64,000 nucleotides of DNA, taken from contig NW_024609839.1 of the NCBI RefSeq assembly GCF_016920785.2, forward strand, positions 9,512,196 to 9,576,195. Direction: 5' to 3'. Positions 12,761 through 23,458 of the stretch are shown one piece after another. Source of the stretch: Ixodes scapularis (lineage: Eukaryota > Arthropoda > Arachnida > Ixodida > Ixodidae). The notes beneath the pieces were generated by a model. That model had not been told where the DNA came from and did no database searches. It saw only the letters and a program-made list of their open reading frames with translations. Within the stretch, counting starts at the first letter, position 1. Each line of letters opens with the position of its first letter. The translations under genes were made by a program, and so were the position numbers.

Positions 12761-13059
12761 TACAGAATTTGACATTAATGCTGACATCGTATGTTAATGA
12801 ATTTGATCTCAATAATGTCCATCTGAATGATTTCTCTTTGAAACTTTTGATGACGTTGATATAAACTTTTGCGATTAGGATGCTTAGCTAATGTTAATTT
12901 CAATCTTTTTTGTATAACTGGCTTTTATGATCACACTGATCCTGCAAACTCTTGACTGCTGTGAAAAGGGGCTGATGGCCTCGTCAAAAGACTTTTTAAT
13001 GCGAAAAGATAATGCGTCCCGTTAAGCCACCCTGGCCTCGTCGGCGGCGTGACCGAGCG

Positions 13060-13260
13060 ATGATACCAAAAATGGCCGAGGCGGAAAATACGTAAAATAT
13101 GTTCGGAATGAGGTACAATTTTCGGGGAAGTTCTTGTAAACAAAACAAATTAATCGACTTAGAAATAAACTTTGGTACATTTCGGTCCGGGTGGGAATCA
13201 AATCGGGGTGCGAGACGGGCACGCTTCCCCGAAGCCACGGCGGCTCCACGGTTTAAAATG
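13060..13260 (-). mobile_element. tRNA-derived SINE fragment (minus strand)
   Basis: On the minus strand the sequence reads GCCGTGGCTTCGGGGAAGC, then CCCGTCTCGCACCCC and TTTGATTCCCACCCGGACC. This resembles a tRNA-like head with a degenerate B box (GATTTGATTCCCA). An AT-rich tail follows. No closely matching copy is in the window. The A box is poor, so I call it a decayed SINE rather than a tRNA gene. Confidence 0.45.
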
Positions 13261-14726
13261 ACTAGAGGTGTGTCTAGTGTGTGCGTCATTGCACACGTCA
13301 CGACGCAGCCATTTGGCTCACTAAAGGTGCTGCCCTGTGTGTCATGTCAGTCATTGGGCAAGTGACGGCGCAGCCAATGGGGAGGAGGCGGCGCCACCTC
13401 ATGAGTGCATGAATTGAGCGCGCTGCCTCCCGCGCGTCACACACCGAATCAGCAGAAAGAACTTTAATGCGTATTTCTAAAACACAAATTGAAAACATTT
13501 CACCAAAAAGACTACACTACTTTCGCATTTCCAAACGTAATCAGTCTAATCTGCCTTTGCCGAATTTTCTTTTGTGTTCTTTTGCCGCATCCCCTTAGAC
13601 ACATGCATGTCTGGAAATAAAGATCATTATTATCGTTACCACACGGGCACTTGTTGTTGCAATATTTATTTGTATTTTTACAAGATGTACACGGGAGAAT
13701 CGCAAAGCGGTCCGGATCATCCAAAGTTAAGTGTGTCTGCACGTTTCTATGGCCGTCTTTTCCTTTCAAATGACAGCAAACCGTAGACCACATGAAGGTA
13801 TAGGCACGCTGTCTTCACGATAATTGCGATATAAAATAATTATAAGCCTCTAAAGCATTATAAACTAGTAGGTGTTCAGACTCAATGGATTCAGTGTAAA
13901 CAGGAGATACAAGGTGATATTGAACATTGTAACCCGTAGAAAACACCAACTTGTTATGCCTGATTTACATAATCCGATTTTGATTGGAATGATCAGTTTC
14001 GTCGTCCAGCACCAAAGTTTCCGTCTACAAATATTTTGCAGCACGAGAGGCCTCGCAACTGAAAATAGCCAGCAGAATAACCGTTAGGAACCTTTAGGCC
14101 GTTCACAAAAGCTATGCGATGCTAGTTGGAACCAGTTGGATTTCATGCTATAACATTGAGTGCAGACTGAGCACAGGTTCGCTAGGCCCCCATTCCGCAG
14201 TTGAGAATCTACGAGAAGGCCCTGTTATGGCCTTTTCATAGATCGCGTAGTGCGGAGTGCGGTCAGACTTGTTCGCAACGCGTTACAAGTTACTTGTAGT
14301 CAATTTCATTTTATAGACATTTTGTAACGCCTCCATTAAATTTCTTGAGCTGTAACGACACTGTAATTCAAACGCTGTTTTTAGTAATGAGTTACTAGTA
14401 ATCCTTTCCTTGTTTTTTACTTCAGCTGAGGTTTCTAAACTAAAAAAAAATAGTGTTCTACTAGAGCCACCAAACCAATATGCATGTGAAGTTGTTTCAG
14501 AAAATGTTTACTGAATTTGTCACCCAGGCCTACAGCGAGAGGTTTCTGTTCAATTGAATTTCTGGGAGCACCAAGCAGCGCTTGCAAGGCCTAGAGGCTC
14601 AAGTTGCCGCGAAGCAATTGCTGTTATCAAAGCGATGCTGCTGTTATTTATATCAAAGAACTAAACATTAATCAGCAGGAAAATATCACAATGAGCGTTT
14701 GGCCTATCTTCAGTGCACGTCGCGAG
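13261..14726. other. No gene seen; possible retroelement tail near 13610
   Basis: The phrase GGAAATAAAGATCATTATTA at about 13611-13630 looks like a 3' terminus with simple-repeat tail of a LINE, but no coding part precedes it. The open frames at 13512-13793 on both strands are overlapping shadows without a domain. Confidence 0.4.
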
Positions 14727-15110
14727 AAGGTGGTTTATTCTACCCTTTTTCTGAGTGCCAAATATTAGCCACGATGACTGGTATTTTCGTCTCATCGTGA
14801 CGCCCAGTCACTGCGTTTTAGACTTAACATTCTCCGCGAGTTGTTTACCGGTAGAATATGGTTGAAAGCTGAAGAATCCCTGCATGATGGCGGACAGAAC
14901 AGAACAGGAGCTAAAGCCTTAAAATAAAAAAAATAAATAAAAAAACACCTGCTTTTTTACTTCGGAGTGAAGGGAAATAAATTCCACTCCGTGGTTGCTA
15001 TCATATGTTGGCAAGGTTTGCACCATTCGTGGTTTCGGAACACAGCAGCAGCATGTTCCGAAACATGGCGACGACATGTAAATTAAGATGGAGTAGAACG
15101 ATGCGTTCGA
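14727..15110 (+). repeat. Diverged direct repeat, copy 1
   Basis: It shares a series of colinear phrases with 17147-17480: GGTTTATT…, CCCAGTCACTGCG, AATCCCTGCA followed by GATG, GTGAAGGGAAA, AATTCCACT and ATATGG/ACATGGCG. Small insertions and many substitutions separate the copies. It has no open frame. It could be two insertions of one repeat or an old local duplication. Confidence 0.65.
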
Positions 15111-15582
15111 TTAGTTCGTTGATGTTTGTGAAAAGCATGGTAGATGCTTGAAGTCGCTGAGTTCTCAACACACAACGTCTAAGTTGACCGTCCGACGGTG
15201 CTCCTATTCACGTCACTGAAAGAAAAATTGATCCCAATATCAGGCTGTCAACCTTGTCGCTGTTAATGCAAGAAGGCGACGACCTCAAACTTCCACCATT
15301 CGTTTTTCGCAAAACATCGAATTTTCGATCGACGCCATATTGTTTCCTCACCGGAACGGTGGAACAATCAACAGCTCTCAGCGAAGTGGCGTAGTACAGG
15401 GATTAGCAAGCGTTCGTGATCTGGCGCACGCGACTTCGGAACGCGATAACGTCTAATAATTCCTGTGTAGAAAAACGTGTGTGCATATAGACCGTAACTA
15501 ATTTGTTTTATATGAGTAGTCAGTGGAAAGTTAAACTATCCTAAGAGGCACCTAGTTTCTCAGACGTGGGTGAGAAATTTAG

Positions 15583-16000
15583 CACGCCGGTACGATGCTC
15601 ATCGAGTTCGAAATGGGCGGCGGCGTGGTTTGAGTCCATGATTCCTGGGTTCTGCAGCGCAAGTTTTCCCTCCGCGTTATTCTCCAGGCGTGTGTAAGTT
15701 TGAAGCCAAATGCGCCTATGAACATGCGCTTGCCTCGTTCAGCAGTTGGAAGAACAATGGCCGGGCTAGAATGAACAGGCGCGATTTTTTTTTGGCCTTT
15801 GCACGGGGAGTTGTGGCTCCGTGCGGCGGCAGCGCGGAGGTGTCGCTGTAATCCTACCGCTCCTAAGGTGCCTCCATCACCCGGCCGCTTCCCCTGACAT
15901 CGCAAAGTTCGCCACAAAATGGCGGGTGTCTCCGCCCTGTCAGCGGAGCGGCCGACAAATGGAGGCATCCTAACCGCTCCTAGAGCGCTTTGATTCCTTC
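15583..16000 (-). repeat. Repeat block with foldback arms
   Basis: The left part (about 15587-15606) is an inverted match to about 11648-11667. Within it, TACCGCTCCTAAGGTGCCTC (about 15856-15875) and its inverted partner around 15960-15985 form arms of roughly 40 bases with mismatches. The apparent 143-codon minus ORF at 15579-16010 spans this palindrome and is not conserved, so I do not call a gene. Confidence 0.5.
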
Positions 16001-16531
16001 TGAGAGACACCCCCTCCTCACCGTGTCGTCCTCTTTACCCCGGGGTGGAGTTGGAGAGGTTTTTAGAGTAATTAGTCCCACAGGTCATGAGCCGTCTGCT
16101 TGCAGGGACTTATGCGAAGCACCTCTTTCTTTTCGTCTCCTCAAGAAACGAGTTTGTATTGACAAGCATTTAATTATTGTAAGGCGAAACGTATTTCAGT
16201 CGGCTCACTGCAGTTATTTCAAGCAAGTATAATTGCACACATTTTCAAACGCAGTGGTCGGGGCACAGTTGTTCAGGATGGCCCAGGCGGTGTTGGCTAT
16301 GGTATTGTGGTCACACCCCCACGCGGCTAAAGGGGTTACATTGCTCCTAGGTGAGAGTGAGGACCATAGGGAAAACCGCTTTCTAACCCGTTCATAGAAT
16401 AGCATGGCAGGGCAGCACTGAGCATCTCGCTTGATTTTATTTCGCAACACTGATTGCGGGGACTCCCGAAAACCAAAGGGAAGCGCGAGGAAACCTCACG
16501 AGTTGTGATCCTGGACCGGCTTGCTAGAACA

Positions 16532-16682
16532 GCTAATACTTCACAGCGCACAAAAGATCAACCATCCAATCACATCCACACACACACACAAAAAAAAGAA
16601 CACATTCGCAGGGCTGCGTGAGTGTTGTTTATTTGTGTGGATCTGATTTGATTGTTGCCTTTTGTGCGCTGTGAAGTATTAA
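16532..16682. repeat. Strong inverted repeat (hairpin, ~50-bp arms)
   Basis: The left arm starting GCTAATACTTCACAGCGCAC (16532) pairs with a right arm ending GCGCTGTGAAGTATTAAC (about 16665-16682). The arms are nearly complementary across about 50 bases, with a loop of about 50 bases containing a CA run and an A run. It may be a small foldback MITE or a hairpin RNA template; nothing distinguishes these. Confidence 0.75.
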
Positions 16683-16799
16683 CATGATTCACCAACTTGC
16701 CCAGGCTGAAGTATTAACCAAGTTCTACGTGACCAAGTTCAATGCTAGAACAACGTCTTAGCTGACACTGAATGAAAGAAAGCACTGCAAAGGGGGAGA

Positions 16800-16817
16800 T
16801 GGGGGGGGGGGGGGGGG
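16800..16817 (+). repeat. Poly-G tract
   Basis: Near-continuous run of G, interrupted early by one T. One of at least ten long C or G tracts in the window. Confidence 0.9.
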
Positions 16818-17146
16818 TGCGAGTGTCTTGAGACGCGGCGTGAGTCCCGCTCATCTCGTGCGCTGACTTTGGCAGTGCTTTCTTTCCCCGAGTTTCAGCT
16901 GAGACGCTGTTTCGAGCCAGTCGGCCCTGCCAGCTCATCACTACTTGCAAACGGCAAGAGCCATGGTTCGTGTAAATCACAAAGTGGCAGCCTAGGGTCG
17001 TTGCGTTATTAAACCAACACCGTGGAAGTTGGTCGTCTGGCGTTATTCTTATTTCAAATAATGAAATAAAAAGCAGTCGAAAGAAAGATGTCGTAGGGAG
17101 GTTTCCGCCCATGTACAACGCTTTTGATAGGGCACTTCATGGGAAA

Positions 17147-17480
17147 GGGGTTTATTAGACCCATATTCTGAACCTGAGATTTAAGCTACGATGATTAACT
17201 GTTTGTTGCCTTACCGTGAAACCCAGTCACTGCGGTTTCGACATAACACTCTAGGTAAGTTCTCTACGGGTAGAGTAACGTTAAAACTAAGAATTTTAAA
17301 TCCCTGCACGATGACGAACAAAACAAAACCGGCGTGTTTGGAAAGCTGGAGCATTAAAGCAATGTCTGTTTGTGTATCTTAAGTGAAGGGAAAGAAATTC
17401 CACTACGTCGTCTTTATCATATTTAGTTCAATATTTGCATCTTTCGTGGTGTCATAATATGGCGGGCAGCATTGAGTATT
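17147..17480 (+). repeat. Diverged direct repeat, copy 2
   Basis: Colinear with 14727-15110 (see that entry). The 63-codon frame at 17191-17382 is not open in the other copy, which argues against a gene. Confidence 0.65.
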
Positions 17481-18430
17481 TCATTAAACGCACTTGATGC
17501 TTTTGGGAACTTGCTCGTGACAATTGTGACGCGCTTATCGTTTTGTTTTGTTTTTCTCGCAAGACAGCTGCGATTCACTGCGAGAACGAGGAGGAAGCGC
17601 GAGGAAATAGTTCAGACGAGAATCCTCTGCGTCAGGGACAGAATTAACGCCACTTTTCCTGACCTTCTCAACCTCGAATTTCAACCACCATTCAAAAGAT
17701 GGCGCAAGTGCGCATCGTCTGCTACAACATAAGTCTTTTTTTTAATATTTGAGACAATTAGTATGCTTTAAAACAACTATTGTCATAGAAAGTGATTTTA
17801 GTTAGAAAGAGAAAAGCTGTAATTAAAGAATCGTTGCTTAAATAGCTGTCCTTTTCTCTTAAACGGGTTTCTCGCGTACAGAGCTGAGCTTAACATATTC
17901 TCATGATTTAAATTTTTTAAACAAATCTGAATATATATATATACATTAAAACCAGCCTAAACAAATAAACAGCCCGATTCCTATAGTATACATATTAAAA
18001 TATTATATTAGGTGCAAGAACGCTATCTGAGAAAACCAAGAACGTGTGATAGGAAGTCTTTGAAATTTTATCACAATGAAGTGGTGTTTACAAAAAAACT
18101 GCTGGAGTTGCACTTCTAATATTTTTTATACTGAGTGTCTATGTTTACCAGGAGTATTCCTTTGAATGTCGTTGCTGACTTATGACATGAAACTGAGTTA
18201 CGACACTTCGAAAAAGCATAAAAAGGGCTCTTTTTGCATAAATATTAGAAAAAAAACTGTGAGTGTGCTAATTAAACAAAACAGGCATTCACGGAACCAG
18301 ACGAGTCCTTCCTCTATTCAATGAAAAAATAAGAACGCGTCTTGGAAGCATTATACTTTTAGAAACTTGGAACCCATAGAAAATATCCCTTCGAAAATAT
18401 CAAAACTTGCACTTTTTTTTTGTGGTACGT
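17481..18430. other. AT-rich DNA, no gene seen
   Basis: Very AT-rich sequence with a short AT run near 17933-17943. I see no frame, RNA or repeat partner. Confidence 0.5.
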
Positions 18431-18590
18431 TAAGCTTTGAAAAATGCATATCACATTCTACACTAAAAAAATTTATGATAAATTGGCAATATATTTGCAA
18501 AAAGAACAAAATACATGGCACGCGCACAGACGCGACATTTGAACCGCGAACAGGAGCGTTAGCTTAGCTGCCCAGGTATTATGGTAATGT
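18430..18590 (-). mobile_element. tRNA-like SINE fragment
   Basis: On the minus strand, GGCAGCTAAGCTAACGCTCC is followed by GTTCGCGGTTCAAATGTC, which resemble a degenerate tRNA A box and B box at tRNA spacing. An AT-rich, A/T-run tail follows. No second copy in the window; decayed. Confidence 0.4.
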
Positions 18591-18677
18591 GCCTGTACGT
18601 CCGTGTGTTCGACTTTTTGTATCCCTTTGTAACACGATTCTTAGACTGCTAGGTTTCGTAAGTATTAGTTTAATATT

Positions 18678-19729
18678 AGAGCGCAGCTCTTAGGGGCCCG
18701 TTCCCGGCTTGAGCGGCGTCGCCGTCGGCGTCGCCGTCGGCGTCGGCGTAACCGCAACCCTCGTAACCCTCGTGAGGGTTACGAGGGTTACGAGGGTTAA
18801 TCTCATGAGGGTTACCCTCACGAGGATCACGAGGGCCACGAGGGTTACTTACCCTCGTAACCCTCATGAGGGTTACGAGGGTTAGTTACCCTCAAAAGGG
18901 TTACCTTCACGAGGGTTACCCTCACGAGGGTTACTTACCCTTGTAACCCTCACGAGGGTTACGAGGGTTAGTAACCCTCGTGAGGGTAACCCTCGTGAAG
19001 GTAACCCTTTTGAGGGTTACGAGGGTTAGTAACCCTCGTGAGGGTAACCTTCACGAGGGTTACCCTCACGAGGGTCACGAGGGTTATGAGAGTTACCCTC
19101 ACAAGGGTTACTCACCCTCGTAACCCTCACGAGGGTTACGAGGGTTAGTTACCCTCACGAGGGTCACGAGGGTTATGAGAGTTACCCTTACGAGGGTCAC
19201 GAGAGTTACCCTCACGAGGGTCACGAGAGTTGCCCTCACAAGGGTTACTAGGGTTACCCTCACGAGGGTCACGATGGTTACCCAGGTCGTGACCCCCCCT
19301 GGGGTCACGTGACCTGGGGATACCCCCCGAGGTCACGTGACCCCCCGTTGACGTCATAGGCACTGATGACGTCGTCAGTGACGTCACTGATGACGTCACC
19401 GGCATCCGCATCGTCATCGTCATCATCACTGATGACGTCATTAGTGACGTCACTGATGACGTCACCGGCATCCGCATCGTCATCATCATCAGTGACGCTA
19501 CTGATGACGTCATCGGTATCGTCACGTGGCCCCAGGTCACGTGACCCCCCGACGTCACGTGACGCCCCAAGGTCACGTGACTCCCACAAGGTCACGTGAC
19601 CCACAAGGTCACGTGACCCCCCGCCCCCCGAGGTCACTTGACCCACCCCCCAGTACCCTTCCCTCCTCCTCCTCAAGAGCTGCGCTCTGATTCGGCGTTA
19701 CAGGGAGTTGTAAACGGCTTTCATTTTTT
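18678..19729 (+). repeat. Satellite-carrying element, unit 1
   Basis: The unit begins AGAGCGCAGCTCTTAGGGGC, passes through CGTCGCCGTCGGCG repeats, then about 530 bases of alternating GTAACCCTC/GAGGGTTAC words. Next come a GGTCACGTGACC block, TGACGTCA repeats with GGCATCCGCATCGTCATC (about 19345-19525), and a second CACGTG block. It ends with AAGAGCTGCGCTCT (19675-19688) and TTCGGCGTTACAGGGAGTTG. The 14-base boundary motifs are reverse complements, giving a short terminal inverted repeat. Long open frames here come from repeat periods divisible by three. Confidence 0.85.
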
Positions 19730-21014
19730 AGAGCACAGCTCTTAGGGGCCCGTTCCCGGCTTGAGCGGCGTCGCCGTCGGCGTCGCCGTCGCCGTCGCCG
19801 TCGGCGTCGGCGTAACCGCAACCCTCGTAACCCTCGTGAAGGTTACGAGGGTTACGAGGGTTAATCTCATGAGGGTTACCCTCACGAGGATCACGAGGGC
19901 CACGAGGGTTACTTACCCTCGTAACCCTCACGAGGGTTACGAGGGTTAGTTACCCTCAAAAGGGTTACCTTCACGAGGGTTACCCTCACGAGGGTTACTT
20001 ACCCTTGTAACCCTCACGAGGGTTACGAGGGTTAGTAACCCTCGTAACCCTCGTGAGGGTTACGAGGGTTACGAGGGTTAATCTCATGAGGGTTACCCTC
20101 ACGAGGATCACGAGGGCCACGAGGGTTACTTACCCTCGTAACCCTCACGAGGGTTACGAGGGTTAGTTACCCTCAAAAGGGTTACCTTCACGAGGGTTAC
20201 CCTCACGAGGGTTACTTACCCTTGTAACCCTCACGAGGGTTACGAGGGTTAGTAACCCTCGTGAGGGTAACGAGGGTGAGTAACCCTCGTGAGGGTAACT
20301 CTCATAACCCTCGTAAGGGTAACTCTCATAACCCTCGTGACCCTCGTGAGGGTAACTAACCCTCGTAACCCTCGTGAGGGTTACGAGGGTGAGTAACCCT
20401 CGTAACCCTCACGAGGGTTACGAGGGTTAGTTACCCTCACGAGGGTCACGAGGGTTATGAGAGTTACCCTTACGAGGGTCATGAGAGTTACCCTCACGAG
20501 GGTCACGAGAGTTGCCCTCACAAGGGTTACTAGGGTTACCCTCACGAGGGTCACGATGGTTACCCAGGTCGTGACCCCCCCTGGGGTCACGTGACCTGGG
20601 GATACCCCCCAGGTCACGTGACCCCCCGTTGACGTCATAGGCACTGATGACGTCGTCAGTGACGTCACTGATGACGTCACCGGCATCCGCATCGTCATCG
20701 TCATCATCACTGATGACGTCATTAGTGACGTCACTGATGACGTCACCGGCATCCGCATCGTCATCATCATCAGTGACGCTACTGATGACGTCATCGGTAT
20801 CGTCACGTGGCCCCAGGTCACGTGACCCCCCGACGTCACGTGACGCCCCAAGGTCACGTGACTCCCACAAGGTCACGTGACCCACAAGGTCACGTGACCC
20901 CCCGCCCCCCGAGGTCACTTGACCCACCCCCCAGTACCCTTCCCTCCTCCTCCTCAAGAGCTGCGCTCTGATTCGGCGTTACAGGGAGTTAGTTGTAAAC
21001 GGCTTTCATTTTTT
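19730..21014 (+). repeat. Satellite-carrying element, unit 2
   Basis: Same order of blocks as unit 1, starting AGAGCACAGCTCTTAGGGGC. The GTAACCCTC region is longer: a module from AATCTCATGAGGGTTACC to GAGGGTTAGTAACCCTC is duplicated. Units 2 and 3 are much more alike to each other than to unit 1 or 4, implying recent tandem duplication or conversion. Confidence 0.85.
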
Positions 21015-22381
21015 AGAGCACAGCTCTTAGGGGCCCGTTCCCGGCTTGAGCGGCGTCGCCGTCGGCGTCGCCGTCGCCGTCGCCGTCGGCGTCGCCGTCG
21101 CCGTCGCCGTCGGCGTCGGCGTAACCGCAACCCTCGTAACCCTCGTGAAGGTTACGAGGGTTACGAGGGTTAATCTCATGAGGGTTACCCTCACGAGGAT
21201 CACGAGGGCCACGAGGGTTACTTACCCTCGTAACCCTCACGAGGGTTACGAGGGTTAGTTACCCTCAAAAGGGTTACCTTCACGAGGGTTACCCTCACGA
21301 GGGTTACTTACCCTTGTAACCCTCACGAGGGTTACGAGGGTTAGTAACCCTCGTAACCCTCGTGAGGGTTACGAGGGTTACGAGGGTTAATCTCATGAGG
21401 GTTACCCTCACGAGGATCACGAGGGCCACGAGGGTTACTTACCCTCGTAACCCTCACGAGGGTTACGAGGGTTAGTTACCCTCAAAAGGGTTACCTTCAC
21501 GAGGGTTACCCTCACGAGGGTTACTTACCCTTGTAACCCTCACGAGGGTTACGAGGGTTAGTAACCCTCGTGAGGGTAACGAGGGTGAGTAACCCTCGTG
21601 AGGGTAACTCTCATAACCCTCGTAAGGGTAACTCTCATAACCCTCGTGACCCTCGTGAGGGTAACTAACCCTCGTAACCCTCGTGAGGGTTACGAGGGTG
21701 AGTAACCCTCGTAACCCTCACGAGGGTTACGAGGGTTAGTTACCCTCACGAGGGTCACGAGGGTTATGAGAGTTACCCTTACGAGGGTCATGAGAGTTAC
21801 CCTCACGAGGGTCACGAGAGTTGCCCTCACAAGGGTTACTAGGGTTACCCTCACGAGGGTCACGATGGTTACCCAGGTCGTGACCCCCCCTGGGGTCACG
21901 TGACCTGGGGATACCCCCCAGGTCACGTGACCCCCCGTTGACGTCATAGGCACTGATGACGTCGTCAGTGACGTCACTGATGACGTCACCGGCATCCGCA
22001 TCGTCATCGTCATCATCACTGATGACGTCATTAGTGACGTCACTGATGACGTCACCGGCATCCGCATCGTCATCATCATCACTGATGACGTCATCAGTGA
22101 CGCTACTGATGACGTCATCGGTATCGTCACGTGGCCCCAGGTCACGTGACCCCCCGACGTCACGTGACGCCCCAAGGTCACGTGACTCCCACAAGGTCAC
22201 GTGACCCACAAGGTCACGTGACCCCCAAGGTCACGTGACCCCCCGCCCCCCGAGGTCACTTGACCCACCCCCCAGTACCCTTCCCTCCTCCTCCTCAAGA
22301 GCTGCGCTCTAATTCGGCGTTACAGGGAGTTGTAAACGGCTTTCATTTTTTTGATCTAACATCTATTTTTTTATTATTTTT
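21015..22381 (+). repeat. Satellite-carrying element, unit 3
   Basis: Nearly the same as unit 2, with an expanded GTCGCCGTCGCC run at its head and one extra CRE-type repeat near 22080-22110. It is followed by a short T-rich spacer before unit 4. Confidence 0.85.
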
Positions 22382-22438
22382 AGAGCGCAGCTCTTAGGGG
22401 CCCGTTTCCGGCTTGAGCGGCGTCGCCGTCGGCGTAAC

Positions 22439-22480
22439 CGCGCGGTGCATCATGGGAAATGTCCCATAATGCACCGCGCG
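22439..22480. repeat. Hairpin, 19-bp arms
   Basis: The left arm CGCGCGGTGCATCATGGGA (22439-22457) pairs with 22462-22480 with one mismatch, around an AATG loop. It sits at the junction between the unit head and its tandem repeats. Confidence 0.85.
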
Positions 22481-22607
22481 AGGCCCCGACCAAGGTCACG
22501 TGACCTCGTGGGGGGTCACGTGACCCCCCGAAGTCACGTGACTCCCCTGAGGTCACGTTGCCCCCTCCTCGAGGTCACGTGACCCCCGCCGATGTCGCGT
22601 GACCCCC

Positions 22608-23330
22608 CGATGACGTCATCGTCACTGATGACGTCACCGGCATCCACATCGTCATCGTCATCATCACTGATGACGTCACCGGCATCCACATCGTCATCGT
22701 CATCATCACTGATGACGTCACCGGCATCCACATCGTCATCGTCATCACTGGTGACGTCACCGGCATCCGCATCGTCATCGTCATCATCACTGATGACGTC
22801 ACCGGCATCCACATCGTCATCGTCATCATCACTGATGACGTCACCGGCATCCACATCGTCATCGTCATCATCACTGATGACGTCACCGGCATCCGCATCG
22901 TCATCGTCATCATCACTGATGACGTCACCGGCATCCACATCGTCATCGTCATCATCACTGATGACGTCACCGGCATCCACATCGTCATCGTCATCATCAC
23001 TGATGACGTCACCGGCATCCACATCGACATCGTCATCATCACTGATGACGTCACCGACATCCGCATTGTCATCGTCATCATCACTGATGACGTCATCAGT
23101 GACGTCACTGATGTCGTCACCGGCATCCGCATCGTCATCGTCATCATCACTGATGACGTCATCAGCGACGTCACTGATGACGTCACCGACATTCGCATCG
23201 TCATCGTCATCATCACTGGTGAAGTCATCAGTGACGTCACTAATGACGTCATCGGTACCCGCATCGTCATCGTCACTGATGACGTCATCAGTGACGTCAG
23301 TGATGACATCATCGGCATTGGGGGTCACGT
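22608..23330 (+). repeat. 42-bp minisatellite rich in TGACGTCA
   Basis: The period is 42 bases, a multiple of three, so several frames on both strands stay open for about 250 codons. Their translations are pure repeats (for example DDDDDD with DAGDVIS, or MTSPAS with poly-Ser). The equal openness of several frames shows these are not genes. Copies near 23080-23300 are more degenerate. Confidence 0.9.
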
Positions 23331-23458
23331 GACCCCCAAGGTAACGTGACCCCCCCTGGTTAGTTTAACCCCCCCCCCCAGTGCCCTTCCCTCCTCCTCC
23401 TCAAGAGCTGCGCTCTAATTCGGCGTTACAGGGAGTTGTAAGCGGCTTTCATTTTTTT

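Larger units (their letters stand above)
22382..23458 (+). repeat. Satellite-carrying element, unit 4, with 42-bp minisatellite
   Basis: It has the same boundaries (AGAGCGCAGCTCTTAGGGGC and AAGAGCTGCGCTCT at 23403-23416) but lacks the GTAACCCTC block. Instead it carries a 19-bp-stem hairpin (22439-22480), a CACGTG block, then roughly 17 copies of a 42-bp repeat built on GATGACGTCACCGGCATCCA and TCGTCATC words (about 22608-23330). Confidence 0.85.

Noticed and set aside
15579..16010. 143-codon minus ORF
   Set aside because: It runs through an inverted repeat and repeated DNA; the reading frame is not preserved in related sequence.
22534..23332. Long ORFs of 246-264 codons (Asp-rich, Ser-rich, Met-Thr-rich)
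   Set aside because: They are equally open in several frames because the tandem period is 42 bases; no start context or domain supports any one.
18678..23458. CRISPR array or telomere
   Set aside because: There is no repeat-spacer alternation with unique spacers. GAGGGTTA resembles telomeric words only superficially; arthropod telomeres are uniform TTAGG, and this array alternates strands.
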